A DNA stretch of 64,000 bases, taken from contig JAFKGD010000004.1 in NCBI GenBank assembly GCA_017307855.1, forward strand, positions 1 to 64,000. The letters are read 5' to 3'. Within the stretch, counting starts at the first letter, position 1. Each line of letters starts with the position of its first letter. This DNA comes from Burkholderiales bacterium (GTDB lineage: Bacteria; Pseudomonadota; Gammaproteobacteria; Burkholderiales; Burkholderiaceae_C). Below, piece by piece: positions 8,785 to 17,300 of this stretch. The notes beneath the pieces are model-generated. The model saw nothing but the letters and a program-made list of their open reading frames with translations. It was not told where the DNA came from and did not search any database. The position numbers and the translations under genes were made by a program.

Positions 8785-9260
8785 CACCTCACCCCTACCA
8801 CGCCCGGCGGCTCGTAGACGAAGCGCCAATCGGCATAGGTCCGGGCGGGCACGCCCTGCGCATCGCGCACCACCCGGATCGGCTCGCCGGCCGACAGGCT
8901 GTGGACCCCCGTGATGCCGCCCCCGGGCTCGCGCACCACGCCCCACGTGCCCGCGCGGACCATGGGGTCGGAATACAGCTCGCGCAGGTGCCGGTGCGTG
9001 CCGACGAAGCGGCGATCCTCCAGCAAGTCGTCGAGCGCGCGCGGCCACTGCTTGACGCCTCCGGGAGACGACTCGTAGTAGGAACGGATGGCCGACCGAT
9101 AGGCCTCGCCCACCCGCTGCAGCAGCGCCTCGCGTTCGCGCGTCGCCTGCTGCGAGGCCACCGCCATGACCTGCTGCGAGCCCAGGGCCAGGATGAACAG
9201 GGCGGCCAGCACGACCAGCATCGTGAAGCCGCCCTGGAGGGCACGGTCACCACGTCGCAT
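8784..9260 (-). CDS. Minor pseudopilin lacking Glu5 (tip, GspK-like candidate)
   Basis: 158 residues. A short basic leader ends in QGG, followed by FTMLVVLAALFILALG, a class III (prepilin) signal anchor. Unlike the other three pseudopilins of the operon, residue +5 after the predicted cleavage is Val instead of Glu. Loss of Glu5 is known for GspK, which sits at the pseudopilus tip. The size is smaller than typical GspK (about 300), so it may be a functional analogue. The start at 9258-9260 overlaps the preceding gene by 14 bp. Confidence 0.7.
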   Translation of the reverse strand: MRRGDRALQGGFTMLVVLAALFILALGSQQVMAVASQQATREREALLQRVGEAYRSAIRSYYESSPGGVKQWPRALDDLLEDRRFVGTHRHLRELYSDPMVRAGTWGVVREPGGGITGVHSLSAGEPIRVVRDAQGVPARTYADWRFVYEPPGVVGVR

Positions 9261-9660
9261 AGCGGCTCCCGTCACGTGCCTCGCCAGGGGCGCCGCTCCT
9301 GATGTCGAAGATGGTCCGCTCCGTCTCCTTGGGTGGCACCAGCACCCAGGTGTCCACGCGCTCGGTGACCGGGTCGACGGGCACCGCGCGGATGTACCGC
9401 TCCTTGACGAGGTCCTCCAGCGCGTCGGGATACCGTGCCTTGTCGCGGTAGAACTGGTCGATGGCCGTGCGTACACCGATCAGGTTCTGCCGCAGCACGG
9501 CTTCGCGCGCGTCGTCGGTGCGGTCCAGATACCGGGGCGCCACGAGGCTGGCCAGCATGGCCAGCACGGCCAGCACCACCAGCAACTCGATCAGCGTAAA
9601 GCCGCGGGGCGAACGGGAACGGGGCCTGCGATCCATGCGGTCGTGCCTCGGGTTCACCAT
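9247..9660 (-). CDS. Type II secretion pseudopilin
   Basis: 137 residues with a charged leader, the prepilin cleavage motif RG/FTLIELLVVLAVLAML (about 19-35) including Glu5, then a small alpha/beta C-terminal domain (DDAREAVLRQNLIGVRTAID). It is processed by a prepilin peptidase, which is not encoded here. The ATG at 9658-9660 overlaps the upstream stop; M9 at 9636 is an alternative start with a shorter leader. Confidence 0.82.
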   Translation of the reverse strand: MVNPRHDRMDRRPRSRSPRGFTLIELLVVLAVLAMLASLVAPRYLDRTDDAREAVLRQNLIGVRTAIDQFYRDKARYPDALEDLVKERYIRAVPVDPVTERVDTWVLVPPKETERTIFDIRSGAPGEARDGSRYATW

Positions 9661-10142
9661 GTGGCGTACGGCGAGCCGTCGAGCGCCACGGCATCGGACG
9701 AGGATCGCACGTCGTACACGTCGTCGCCCGGCAGGGGCTTGTCGGGTGGCGAGGCAAAGCTGCGCAGACGCCAGGTCTTCTCCGCCGCCAGCCACGGATC
9801 CGCGAACGGATCGCGCGGCACCCGGCGCAGGAAGTACAGCATCTGCCCCTGGGTCTGCGGGCGGGTGTCCGGCACGCCTTCGACCAGCGCCGCCAACGAG
9901 GCCGGGTAGCCGGACTGCCCCTCGGCCACCGCCACGGTGCGCGCCTGGCTCATGCGCTTGTACTCGTCGATGGCACCGCGGATCTCCCACAGGGCCTGGC
10001 GCAGTTCGCGCTCCTTCTGCGCGCGCATCAGCGTTTCCCCGAGCGGCATGACGGCGGCGGCCAGCACACCGAGCACGGCCATCACCACCAGCAGCTCGAT
10101 CAAGGTGAACCCGCATGCGAGCCGGCAGCGGAGCGGGTTCAT
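9654..10142 (-). CDS. Type II secretion pseudopilin
   Basis: 162 residues. A prepilin leader with CG/FTLIELLVVMAVLGVL (about 11-26) and Glu5 is followed by a helix (QKERELRQALWEIRGAIDEYKR) and a C-terminal domain with PRDPFADPW, which resembles the GspG loop that coordinates calcium. It ends in the same ...GSPYATW tail as the next pseudopilin (GSRYATW), suggesting the two arose by tandem duplication. It overlaps the secretin gene by 4 bp. Confidence 0.82.
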   Translation of the reverse strand: MNPLRCRLACGFTLIELLVVMAVLGVLAAAVMPLGETLMRAQKERELRQALWEIRGAIDEYKRMSQARTVAVAEGQSGYPASLAALVEGVPDTRPQTQGQMLYFLRRVPRDPFADPWLAAEKTWRLRSFASPPDKPLPGDDVYDVRSSSDAVALDGSPYATW

Positions 10143-12436
10143 TGCACGTCCAGCCGCAGCACGGGCCGTTCGCCGCTGGCCGGGTTGCCGCCCACGCCGA
10201 TCGGCCGCAGGTTCGCGATGCCGAGTTCGATCGGCCCCGGATTCTTCGCCCGAAGTTTGAGCTTCACGAGGCTGCCGCGCCCCGTGGCCCCCGTGGCATC
10301 GCTGCGCAACACGCCGACGCTGATGCGACCGGTGGCGGGGTTGACCGCATGCGTGAAGCTGGTCGCGCCGCCACTCTGCCTGAAGAAATCGCCTTCGGTG
10401 ACTTCGAGCACGTCGAGCATCTGGCTCGGGAAGGCCACTTCGAGCGGAACACCCCGCAACGCCGTCGCGGCCGCGAGATCCAGCGAGACGACGAACTCAT
10501 CGCCCGCATTGACCCGGGCGGGCGATGTCCAGGCCAGCTGCATCGGCTGCGCGCTCGGGGCCTCGGCTGCCGGCACGGCGGTCGCCGCGCCGGCCCGCGC
10601 CGTCGGCGCAGCGGCCGACGCCACCGCAGAAACCGCCTGTGCTGCAGCGACGGCCGGCTCGCTCACCGCACCACGCCCTGGCGGCGCCCGCAGTCGCGTC
10701 GCCTGTTCGCTGCCGACCCACATCTCGGCCATGGAGAGATCGGGGCGCGGCGCCGGCCGCAGGATGTGCGGCGTGATCGCCAGCACGAGCTCGGTGCGCT
10801 GCACGTCGTCCTTCTGGCTCGCGAAAAGCCGGCCGGCGATCGGCAGATCACCCAGCCCCGGAATGCGGTTGGCGCTGGAGCGGTCGTCGTTGCTGATCAG
10901 GCCGGCGAGCAGCTGCGTCTCGCCATCGCGCAGCCTCAGCACCGTGTTGGCGTTGCGCGTGCCGATCTGGTAGGCGATGGAGCCGCCGGCACTTTGCACG
11001 GCCGTGCCCAGCGTGCTGACTTCCAGGCCGAGCTTGATGGTGACGTCGTCGTCGGGCGAAACCAGCGGCTCGACATCGAGCTTGAGCCCCACGTCGAGGT
11101 AGTTCACGCTCTCGGCCACGAACCCGGTGGAGCTGGAGGTAGCCGTGATCACCGGCAGCTTGTCGCCGATCAGGATGCGCGCCTTCTCCCGGCTCTTGGT
11201 GCGGATGCGCGGATTGGCCAGCGTGTTCGAATCGCCGACTTCGCGCCGCAGGTTCACCAGCAGCCCCGCCACCGAGACACCGACCCGGCCGGAGTTGATG
11301 GAGCGCAGGCTGTCCACCGTCAACCCCGTCGCCCCCCCGGCCGGCAGCGGCGTGAACAGCACGGAGTTGGGGAAGTTGATGCCGAGCTCGGTCAGGCGCG
11401 TGGTCTTCACTTCCAGGATCTCGACATCCAGCAGCACCTCGGCCTCGCCGACGTCGTGCAGGCCCACCAGGCGCTCGGCCAGGGCGATGATGTCCGGCGA
11501 CTCGCGCAGCGCGATGAGGTTGGCGCGCTCGTCGACGAAGGGCTCCTTGATCCGCAGCATGGAGCGCAACAGGTTGGCCGTGGCCTTGGCCTCGGCATGG
11601 GCGAGGTGGAAGACGCGGATCACCTGCTCCTGATGTTCGCGCTGCTTCTCGGGCGTGTTCGGATAGAGCAGCACCGTCTGAGCATCGACGGTGCGGCGGG
11701 CCAGTTGGTGGGCGCTGGTCACGAGGTCGATGGCGTCTTCGACCCGCGCCTGGCGGATGAACACCGTCACGCGCGCGTCCTGCCGCACGTCGCGGTCGAG
11801 GATGAAATTGACGCCGCTGCCGCGCGTGATCGCATCGAGCACTGTCGACAACGGCGCGTTGCGGAAGTCCAGCGTGATCGGCCGCGTCTCGGCCAGCGCC
11901 AGGCGGGCCGCGGGTGCACCGAGCCGCAGATCGGATTCGATCTGCCGCTGCAGCGCGACCAGCTCGGGCTGGCGAGGCGCTTCACGCAAAGCGGCATCGA
12001 GGGTGCGCAGCGCCTGCTCCTTCTGGCCGGCCGCCACCTGCGCGCGCGCGGCTTCGAGGCGTGCCTGCACCCGGCGGTCTTCGGCCAGCGCAAGCTGCAG
12101 CGCCATGACGCGCTCGTTGCCCGGCTCCATGCGGGACGCGCGCTCCAGCACGGCCGTGGCCTGAGCCGCGTTGCCTTGCGCCCGCTCCTGCGCGGCCTGC
12201 GTGATGAGCCGGGTGCTGGCCTCGGCCCGCGCACTGATCAGCTGCGATCGCAAGGCCGTGCTGTCCGGGTACTGGGCCACGCCCTGCTCCAGCGTCGATA
12301 CCGCGGCCTCGTAGCTGCCCTCGCGCAGGCGCAGGTTCGCCTCGTCGCGGATCTGCTGCTGCGCACACCCGGCCAGCAACACCGCCACCGCCATCACCAC
12401 CCACCGGGTGGCGCCCTCCATCGATTCCCTCATCAT
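10139..12436 (-). CDS. gspD: Outer-membrane secretin with TPR-like N-terminus and C-terminal cohesin-like domain
   Basis: 765 residues. A lipoprotein signal (lipobox LLAGC, Cys24) starts it. TPR-like helices follow (about 30-155), then an STN domain (about 190-250, ITLDFRNAPLSTVL) and a secretin N-domain (about 270-340). The secretin beta-barrel domain (about 350-575) ends in the RIPGLGDLPIAGRLF signature and LVLAITPHIL. An Ala-rich linker leads to a cohesin-like beta-sandwich (about 625-745, VSLDLAAATALRGVPLEVAF). Secretins form the gated outer-membrane channel of type II systems. The cohesin-type extension and the TPR start are not part of classical GspD and mark this as a variant subfamily. 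Confidence 0.88.
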   Translation of the reverse strand: MMRESMEGATRWVVMAVAVLLAGCAQQQIRDEANLRLREGSYEAAVSTLEQGVAQYPDSTALRSQLISARAEASTRLITQAAQERAQGNAAQATAVLERASRMEPGNERVMALQLALAEDRRVQARLEAARAQVAAGQKEQALRTLDAALREAPRQPELVALQRQIESDLRLGAPAARLALAETRPITLDFRNAPLSTVLDAITRGSGVNFILDRDVRQDARVTVFIRQARVEDAIDLVTSAHQLARRTVDAQTVLLYPNTPEKQREHQEQVIRVFHLAHAEAKATANLLRSMLRIKEPFVDERANLIALRESPDIIALAERLVGLHDVGEAEVLLDVEILEVKTTRLTELGINFPNSVLFTPLPAGGATGLTVDSLRSINSGRVGVSVAGLLVNLRREVGDSNTLANPRIRTKSREKARILIGDKLPVITATSSSTGFVAESVNYLDVGLKLDVEPLVSPDDDVTIKLGLEVSTLGTAVQSAGGSIAYQIGTRNANTVLRLRDGETQLLAGLISNDDRSSANRIPGLGDLPIAGRLFASQKDDVQRTELVLAITPHILRPAPRPDLSMAEMWVGSEQATRLRAPPGRGAVSEPAVAAAQAVSAVASAAAPTARAGAATAVPAAEAPSAQPMQLAWTSPARVNAGDEFVVSLDLAAATALRGVPLEVAFPSQMLDVLEVTEGDFFRQSGGATSFTHAVNPATGRISVGVLRSDATGATGRGSLVKLKLRAKNPGPIELGIANLRPIGVGGNPASGERPVLRLDVQ

Positions 12437-12951
12437 CGGACCTCGTAGCTCGGCGCGGCCGGCAATTCCAGCCGCGCGCTTGTGTTGGTCGGCGGATGGC
12501 TCAACTCCACGGCATCTGCGGAGATCGCCTTCACCACATAGCCATTGGGCAGGGCCTGCCCTTCCTTCAGTTGCAGCGTCACCTCGTTCAGTGAGGCGAA
12601 CACCAGTCGCTGTCCGTCAGGCGCCGTCACCTGCCCCTGGAACACCAGGTTCGGCGAAGGGACGGCCACCACGACGGGCGCCGGCGCAGGCACCACCACC
12701 GGCGCGGCCGGCACCGCCACCGCAGGCGGCGCTGCAGCCGCGAACGGATCACGTTCCGCGGGCGTGAGCAGCGGCCGGGCGCCGGCCACGACAGGCGCCG
12801 TCATCGGCACGCCCAGGGTCGGCGAACGTGTGGCTGGCGCGCTGGCGGGAGACGTGGGTACCCTGGGCGAGCGCACCTGCCACCACACCACCAGGCCGGC
12901 CGCGACCACGAGGCCATACAGCAGCAGGCGATGACGGGGGATGGTCGACAC
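12433..12951 (-). CDS. PilP/GspC-like periplasmic connector
   Basis: 172 residues: one N-terminal transmembrane helix (about 8-26), a long Pro/Ala/Val-rich linker (about 30-95), then a small beta domain (VFQGQVTAPDGQRLVFASLN ... GQALPNGYVVKAISADAVEL). This architecture matches the PilP/GspC homology-region domain, which binds the N-terminal domains of the secretin and links it to the inner-membrane platform. It is immediately upstream of the secretin gene with a TGA/ATG overlap, supporting the role. Confidence 0.65.
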   Translation of the reverse strand: MSTIPRHRLLLYGLVVAAGLVVWWQVRSPRVPTSPASAPATRSPTLGVPMTAPVVAGARPLLTPAERDPFAAAAPPAVAVPAAPVVVPAPAPVVVAVPSPNLVFQGQVTAPDGQRLVFASLNEVTLQLKEGQALPNGYVVKAISADAVELSHPPTNTSARLELPAAPSYEVR

Positions 12952-12964
12952 GGTCTCGATCGCC

Positions 12965-13480
12965 TCAGTCCTTCACCCACAGCGCGAGCGTGGCCTGCAT
13001 CTCGACGCGCGGGCCCGTGGCCGACTCCCTGCGCAACGACAGCGACTGCACGCCCAGCGCCGGAAAGCGCCCCAGCAGGTCAGCCAGCAGCGTCTTGAGT
13101 GCGGGATAGTCCCCGCTGGCTGACAGTGCGAGCTGGATCCGCGCGTACTCGGCGGGCGTGGCTGGCACGGCCTGCACGGCCAACGACTTCACCTGCAGGT
13201 TGAGTGCCTGCGCATGGCGCCCCACATCGCGCACCACGTCGTCGACCACCGCCTTCTCGGTCAACCGATCGCCGAAGCGTGAGGCTTCGGGCAACGGTGC
13301 GTCACGCAGGGCCTGGAACTCGGCCTGTGCCGACTGAACGGCGCGCTCGCCAGCATCCTGCGCCCGACTCTGCTGCAGCCAGAGGGTGGCAGCCACGATG
13401 CCCACGAGCCCGAGCGCCACAACGGCCGCGCGCAAGTGCCAGGCCAGGCTGCGCTGCGTCCAGGGAGTGTCCCAGCTCAT
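12965..13480 (-). CDS. PilO/GspM-like inner-membrane protein
   Basis: 171 residues: short cytoplasmic start (MSWDTPWTQRS), a transmembrane helix (about 17-38), a coiled coil (about 40-75), then a compact periplasmic ferredoxin-like domain (about 85-170, including IQLALSASGDYPALKTLLADLLGRFP). This is the GspM/PilO architecture; such proteins dimerise with PilN/GspL partners. ATG at 13478-13480 was chosen because it overlaps the end of gspG by one short coupling region; a longer form would add eleven low-complexity residues. Confidence 0.65.
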   Translation of the reverse strand: MSWDTPWTQRSLAWHLRAAVVALGLVGIVAATLWLQQSRAQDAGERAVQSAQAEFQALRDAPLPEASRFGDRLTEKAVVDDVVRDVGRHAQALNLQVKSLAVQAVPATPAEYARIQLALSASGDYPALKTLLADLLGRFPALGVQSLSLRRESATGPRVEMQATLALWVKD

Positions 13481-13506
13481 GTGTGCGTCGCCTGCCGTTG
13501 CTGCTG

Positions 13507-13926
13507 CTACCAATTGCCGATGTCGGCCTGCGGGCCTTCACCGCCTGGCTGTCCGTCCGCGCCCAGCGAAAAGACGTCCATCTCGCCATGCGCTCCCGGA
13601 GACCGGTACTGGTAGGGCTGGCCCCAAGGGTCGATCGGCAGCTTGTCGAGGTATTGGCGCCAGCGCGCCTGCGGCGGTACACCTGCGGGACGCGTGACAA
13701 GAGCCTGCAGGCCCTGCTCGGTGGTGGGGTAGCGCTGGTTGTCCAGGCGGTACATGCCGAGGGCTTTGGTGAGGTTGGTGATGTCCGTGCGTGCTGCCGT
13801 CAAGCGTGCATCGTCCGCGCGGTCGAGGACGTTGGGGACGATGAGGGCGGCAAGCATGCCGATGATGGCAAGGACGACCATGAGTTCAACAAGCGTGAAA
13901 CCTCGTTGGTGATGATCGGCGTTCAT
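13507..13926 (-). CDS. gspG: Major type II pseudopilin GspG
   Basis: 139 residues with leader RG/FTLVELMVVLAIIGMLAALIVPNVL (short leader, Glu5 present) and the GspG-specific core YRLDNQRYPTTEQGLQALV, then DPWGQPYQYRSPG and SLGADGQPGGEG, which carry the calcium-site residues of the family. It is the first gene of the operon and encodes the main subunit of the pseudopilus that pushes substrates through the secretin. About 100 bp separate it from the immunity-candidate gene upstream, so it may have its own promoter or be read from the toxin genes. Confidence 0.94.
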   Translation of the reverse strand: MNADHHQRGFTLVELMVVLAIIGMLAALIVPNVLDRADDARLTAARTDITNLTKALGMYRLDNQRYPTTEQGLQALVTRPAGVPPQARWRQYLDKLPIDPWGQPYQYRSPGAHGEMDVFSLGADGQPGGEGPQADIGNW

Positions 13927-14025
13927 GGAATTGCCATAGGTAAAAGCGTCCCTATGTCTAGCGAAAACGGGCCATCTCTCGTCACCTTACGACCATGAGT
14001 ACTGACATTTTTAATGTTCTTTGAC

Positions 14026-14379
14026 TCACTCGAAAGTGAAATTACCGGCACAATCATCCAATGGCCATTCTGCAGCGTTTGCCACGCATTCCAATGTGTT
14101 GATAAAGCCGTCCTCAATCCACAGGATGAAAGAGCCGCCATAAGGCAACGCCGGGTGTATCACCTGTACCGACGGAGCAAAAATACTATCGCGGAATTCC
14201 TCCGGTACAGGAGAAACTCCAAGAGGCAGTTCAAACTCAACGAACTGACCAACACCAGTGCTCCTTCGATCCTTTACACAAATCACCGCTGCTTGGGCAC
14301 GGAGAAACGGCATCCAAGGTTGAGGCCCATCCAAGGCACGATCAAGCGCCTGCTTCTCAAGTGATGTGACTGAAAGCAT
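14026..14379 (-). CDS. Candidate immunity protein for the RHS toxin tip
   Basis: 117 residues, soluble, acidic, no recognised domain. It starts 7 bp after the RHS stop codon and ends before gspG. Small genes in this position after RHS/polymorphic toxins usually encode the cognate immunity protein. The C-terminal half (GGSFILWIEDGFINTLE ... EWPLDD) has the general look of small immunity-type proteins whose strand-helix core ends in a W-P motif, but I cannot name a family. Local base composition is lower in GC than the secretion operon downstream, as expected for an exchangeable tip-immunity cassette. Confidence 0.55.
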   Translation of the reverse strand: MLSVTSLEKQALDRALDGPQPWMPFLRAQAAVICVKDRRSTGVGQFVEFELPLGVSPVPEEFRDSIFAPSVQVIHPALPYGGSFILWIEDGFINTLECVANAAEWPLDDCAGNFTFE

Positions 14380-14386
14380 AGTTCTC

Positions 14387-17300
14387 TTAAAAAGGCTTCA
14401 TCGTGGCAGTCGAAACACGGAAAGTTCCATTGACAATCGCACCTTTGACATGGACTACAGTTTGTTCGACACGAAGAGCAACCCAAGTGCCAGTCTGATA
14501 GTTCTTACCGACAGCGACCAGAGTTTGCGCAGCCTCATGTATGCGTAGCGCTGCAGCCTCGTTGCTCCCCAATTGCCTCACGAGTGGTCCAAGCATGTGC
14601 TTGCTATTCATGATGTGCTGAATGCTGTTTGCTGAGTATCCGAGGTTCTTTAGCTCCAACCCAGCCTGAATAGCGCGCCCCACAGCCGGGGATACCTCCC
14701 CGGCTGTCGCATTCTCAAGGAGAAACTTCGCTTCGTCATAGTCACCGCGACGCACAGCATCCAAGACTTTGGTCTCTGGAGAGTTTCTGCCCGTGAGGGC
14801 CTGATTAAACAGGTATTGAAACGCGCCCATCACCGCGCCATTGGCGAATTTCCCGCCGCCGACCTCGGAGATCACCCCTGCAATCATTGCTGAGCGAACC
14901 GTATCTATCCGGATGTCTCCAGTGCTTTCGAGATTCGACGTAATAGCTTTGCTAAGCGCAGCGGTCATTGCACCGTGGCCGCACTTCTCACCACCGGCCT
15001 CACTCGCAATGCACCCAGCAACACCGTGCATAGTGATGCGGCCGATGTGGTTCTGAGCGAGACCTTTCGCCGTCACTGCAACCGTGCTGAAGAGCGCGCC
15101 AGAAAATCCACCCATTGCGGCGCAATCGGCACCGCAGGCAATCGCTCCGGACGCAGCTCCACCGATCACGCCCGCAAGGAACTCCGCGCGCATGGACTCA
15201 GTGCCTACGACGCCAAACCACTGAGGATTGCCCGCAATTGTCATCAAAGCCACCGCACCCAGCAGTCCTCGCGCCGTTTTAGTGTCGATCAGACCCACGG
15301 CCCGCGCCGCCACAATGCCCGCAGCGACGTAGCCCGCCGAAGATGCGATCGCCGCAAATATCGGCGCAAAGAACTGCCCACTGGGATCAGTTGCATTGAG
15401 CGGGTTGTTCAGCACATAGCTGTACCGGTTGTAGTTCTGCAGCAGGTCCGGCGCCTGGATGAACGGATCGGCCTGCATGAAGCGCCCGATGTGCGGGTCG
15501 TACATGCGCCCGTTCATGTTCACGATCCCCACGTCATCGAGGTGCTCGTGGCCCGTGAAGCCCCGGTCGGTTGCCGTGGGGTGGTCGTACACCAGCACGC
15601 CGTTGGCGTCGTAGCTGCCGTTGATGTCGCGCCGCTTGCCGAAGGGGTCGTAGCTGAAGCGCTGCGTGACCGCATAGGCGGCATTCGTGATCGTCGCGAT
15701 GCTGCCCAGGTGATCGCGGTGCCACCACTGGGTCTCGGTGAGCGTCTGCGCGGCTATGTTCGTGTGCGTGCCCACGCTCGTGAGCATCACGAAGGCCTGG
15801 CCTGCTGCACTCACGTAGTGGCGATTGGTGATGGTGGCGCCCACGTGCTCCTGCTCGAAGCCCAGCCCGTTCTGGTTGTCCGGGTGGTGGTACCAGGTCG
15901 TGCGCGTGGTGCCGCCGGCCACACGCACTTCCTTCACGCGCTCGTGGTCGGGGCCGTACTGCCAGGTGTAGCGGTTGGCATTGGCGCCCAGCACACCGTT
16001 CTGCCCGTCGGGCAGGTTGAAGCTCGTGTAGCTCACCTGGCTGTACTTGCCGCCGCTGCCGCCCGTGAGGTTGCCCGCCACGTCGTAGCTGTAGCCGAGC
16101 GTGCCGCCCGAGCCCGCCGCGATCGAGGCCACCGCGCCCGGGCGCACCGAGGCGGCTCCGCTGGCCGGGTAGCTATAGATGCCGACGTCGCTCTTGTAGA
16201 GGATGTTGCCGATGGGGCTGTAGGCCAGCGAGACTGTGCGGCTGAGGCTGGCGATGCCCGGCGAGCTGGTCTGGTAGCTCGTGAGGCGGTTCAGGCCGTC
16301 GTAGCCGAAGTTCTCCGAGAGGCTGTGGTTCGACCCGGGGTCGTACACCTCCACCCGGTCGGTGAGGTTGCCCACGGTGTCCCAACCGTAAGCGTGGCTC
16401 AGGAGGGCCGCAGGGCTGGCCGCGCTGCCGGCCTGGATGGCCGTGGCCCGGCCGGTCTGGGCATCGAAGCCGTGCTGTGTGGTCTGCGCCGCATCGCCCA
16501 GGACGAACTGCTCGGGCTTGCCCCAGGCGTTGGTCTTGGTGAGCTGCCAGAGCATCGTGGCGCCCCGGCTGATCTGGCTCGGGTAGCCCAGCGCCGTGTA
16601 GGTGTGCGTGACGCTCACGCCCGTGGGGTAGGTGGCCGTGGCGAGGCGGCCGTTGGCGTCATACGTCTGGCTGCTGGTGAAGCTCGGCCCGCTGGTCACG
16701 GCCTGCGTCGTGCTGCTGGGCCGGCCGTAGCTGTCATAGACCGTCTTCTTGCTCACGCCGTGGCTGGTGACCACCTCGCAGAGCTTTCCGATGCCTTTGG
16801 TGCAGGCGGCGTTGTTGGCGTACTTGTCGTAGCTCCAGGTGGTGGTGTATTCCGGCTCGGTGCGGCTAACGAGTCGCCCGAGCAGGTCGTAGGCCAGCGT
16901 GGTCCAGTGGCCGGCCGTGATGCTCGGGGTACCTGCAACCTGCAGCGGGCTTTGCTGGCCGGTGAGCTCGCCCAGGGCGTTGTAGCGGTAGTTCCAGGTG
17001 CCGGCGTTGGGGTCGGCCAGTTGGGTCTTGCGGCCGCGCTGGTCGAAGGTGGTGACGATGCGGTTGTCCTGCGCGTCGCGGCTTTCCACGACGCTGCCGA
17101 AGGCATCAAACTTCTGCGAGAGCGTGGCACCCGTGACGTCCACCACCTGCACGAGCTGGCCCAGCGGGTCCTTCACGCGCGTGGTGCTCAGCGTGGTGGA
17201 GGCCTGCTGCTGGCCCTGGCCGTCCCTGGAGGTGCGCACCGTGGTCTCGGTGACCACGAGGCCGTTGTACGTGCGGCTGGCTTCGGAGACGGTGGCGCCC

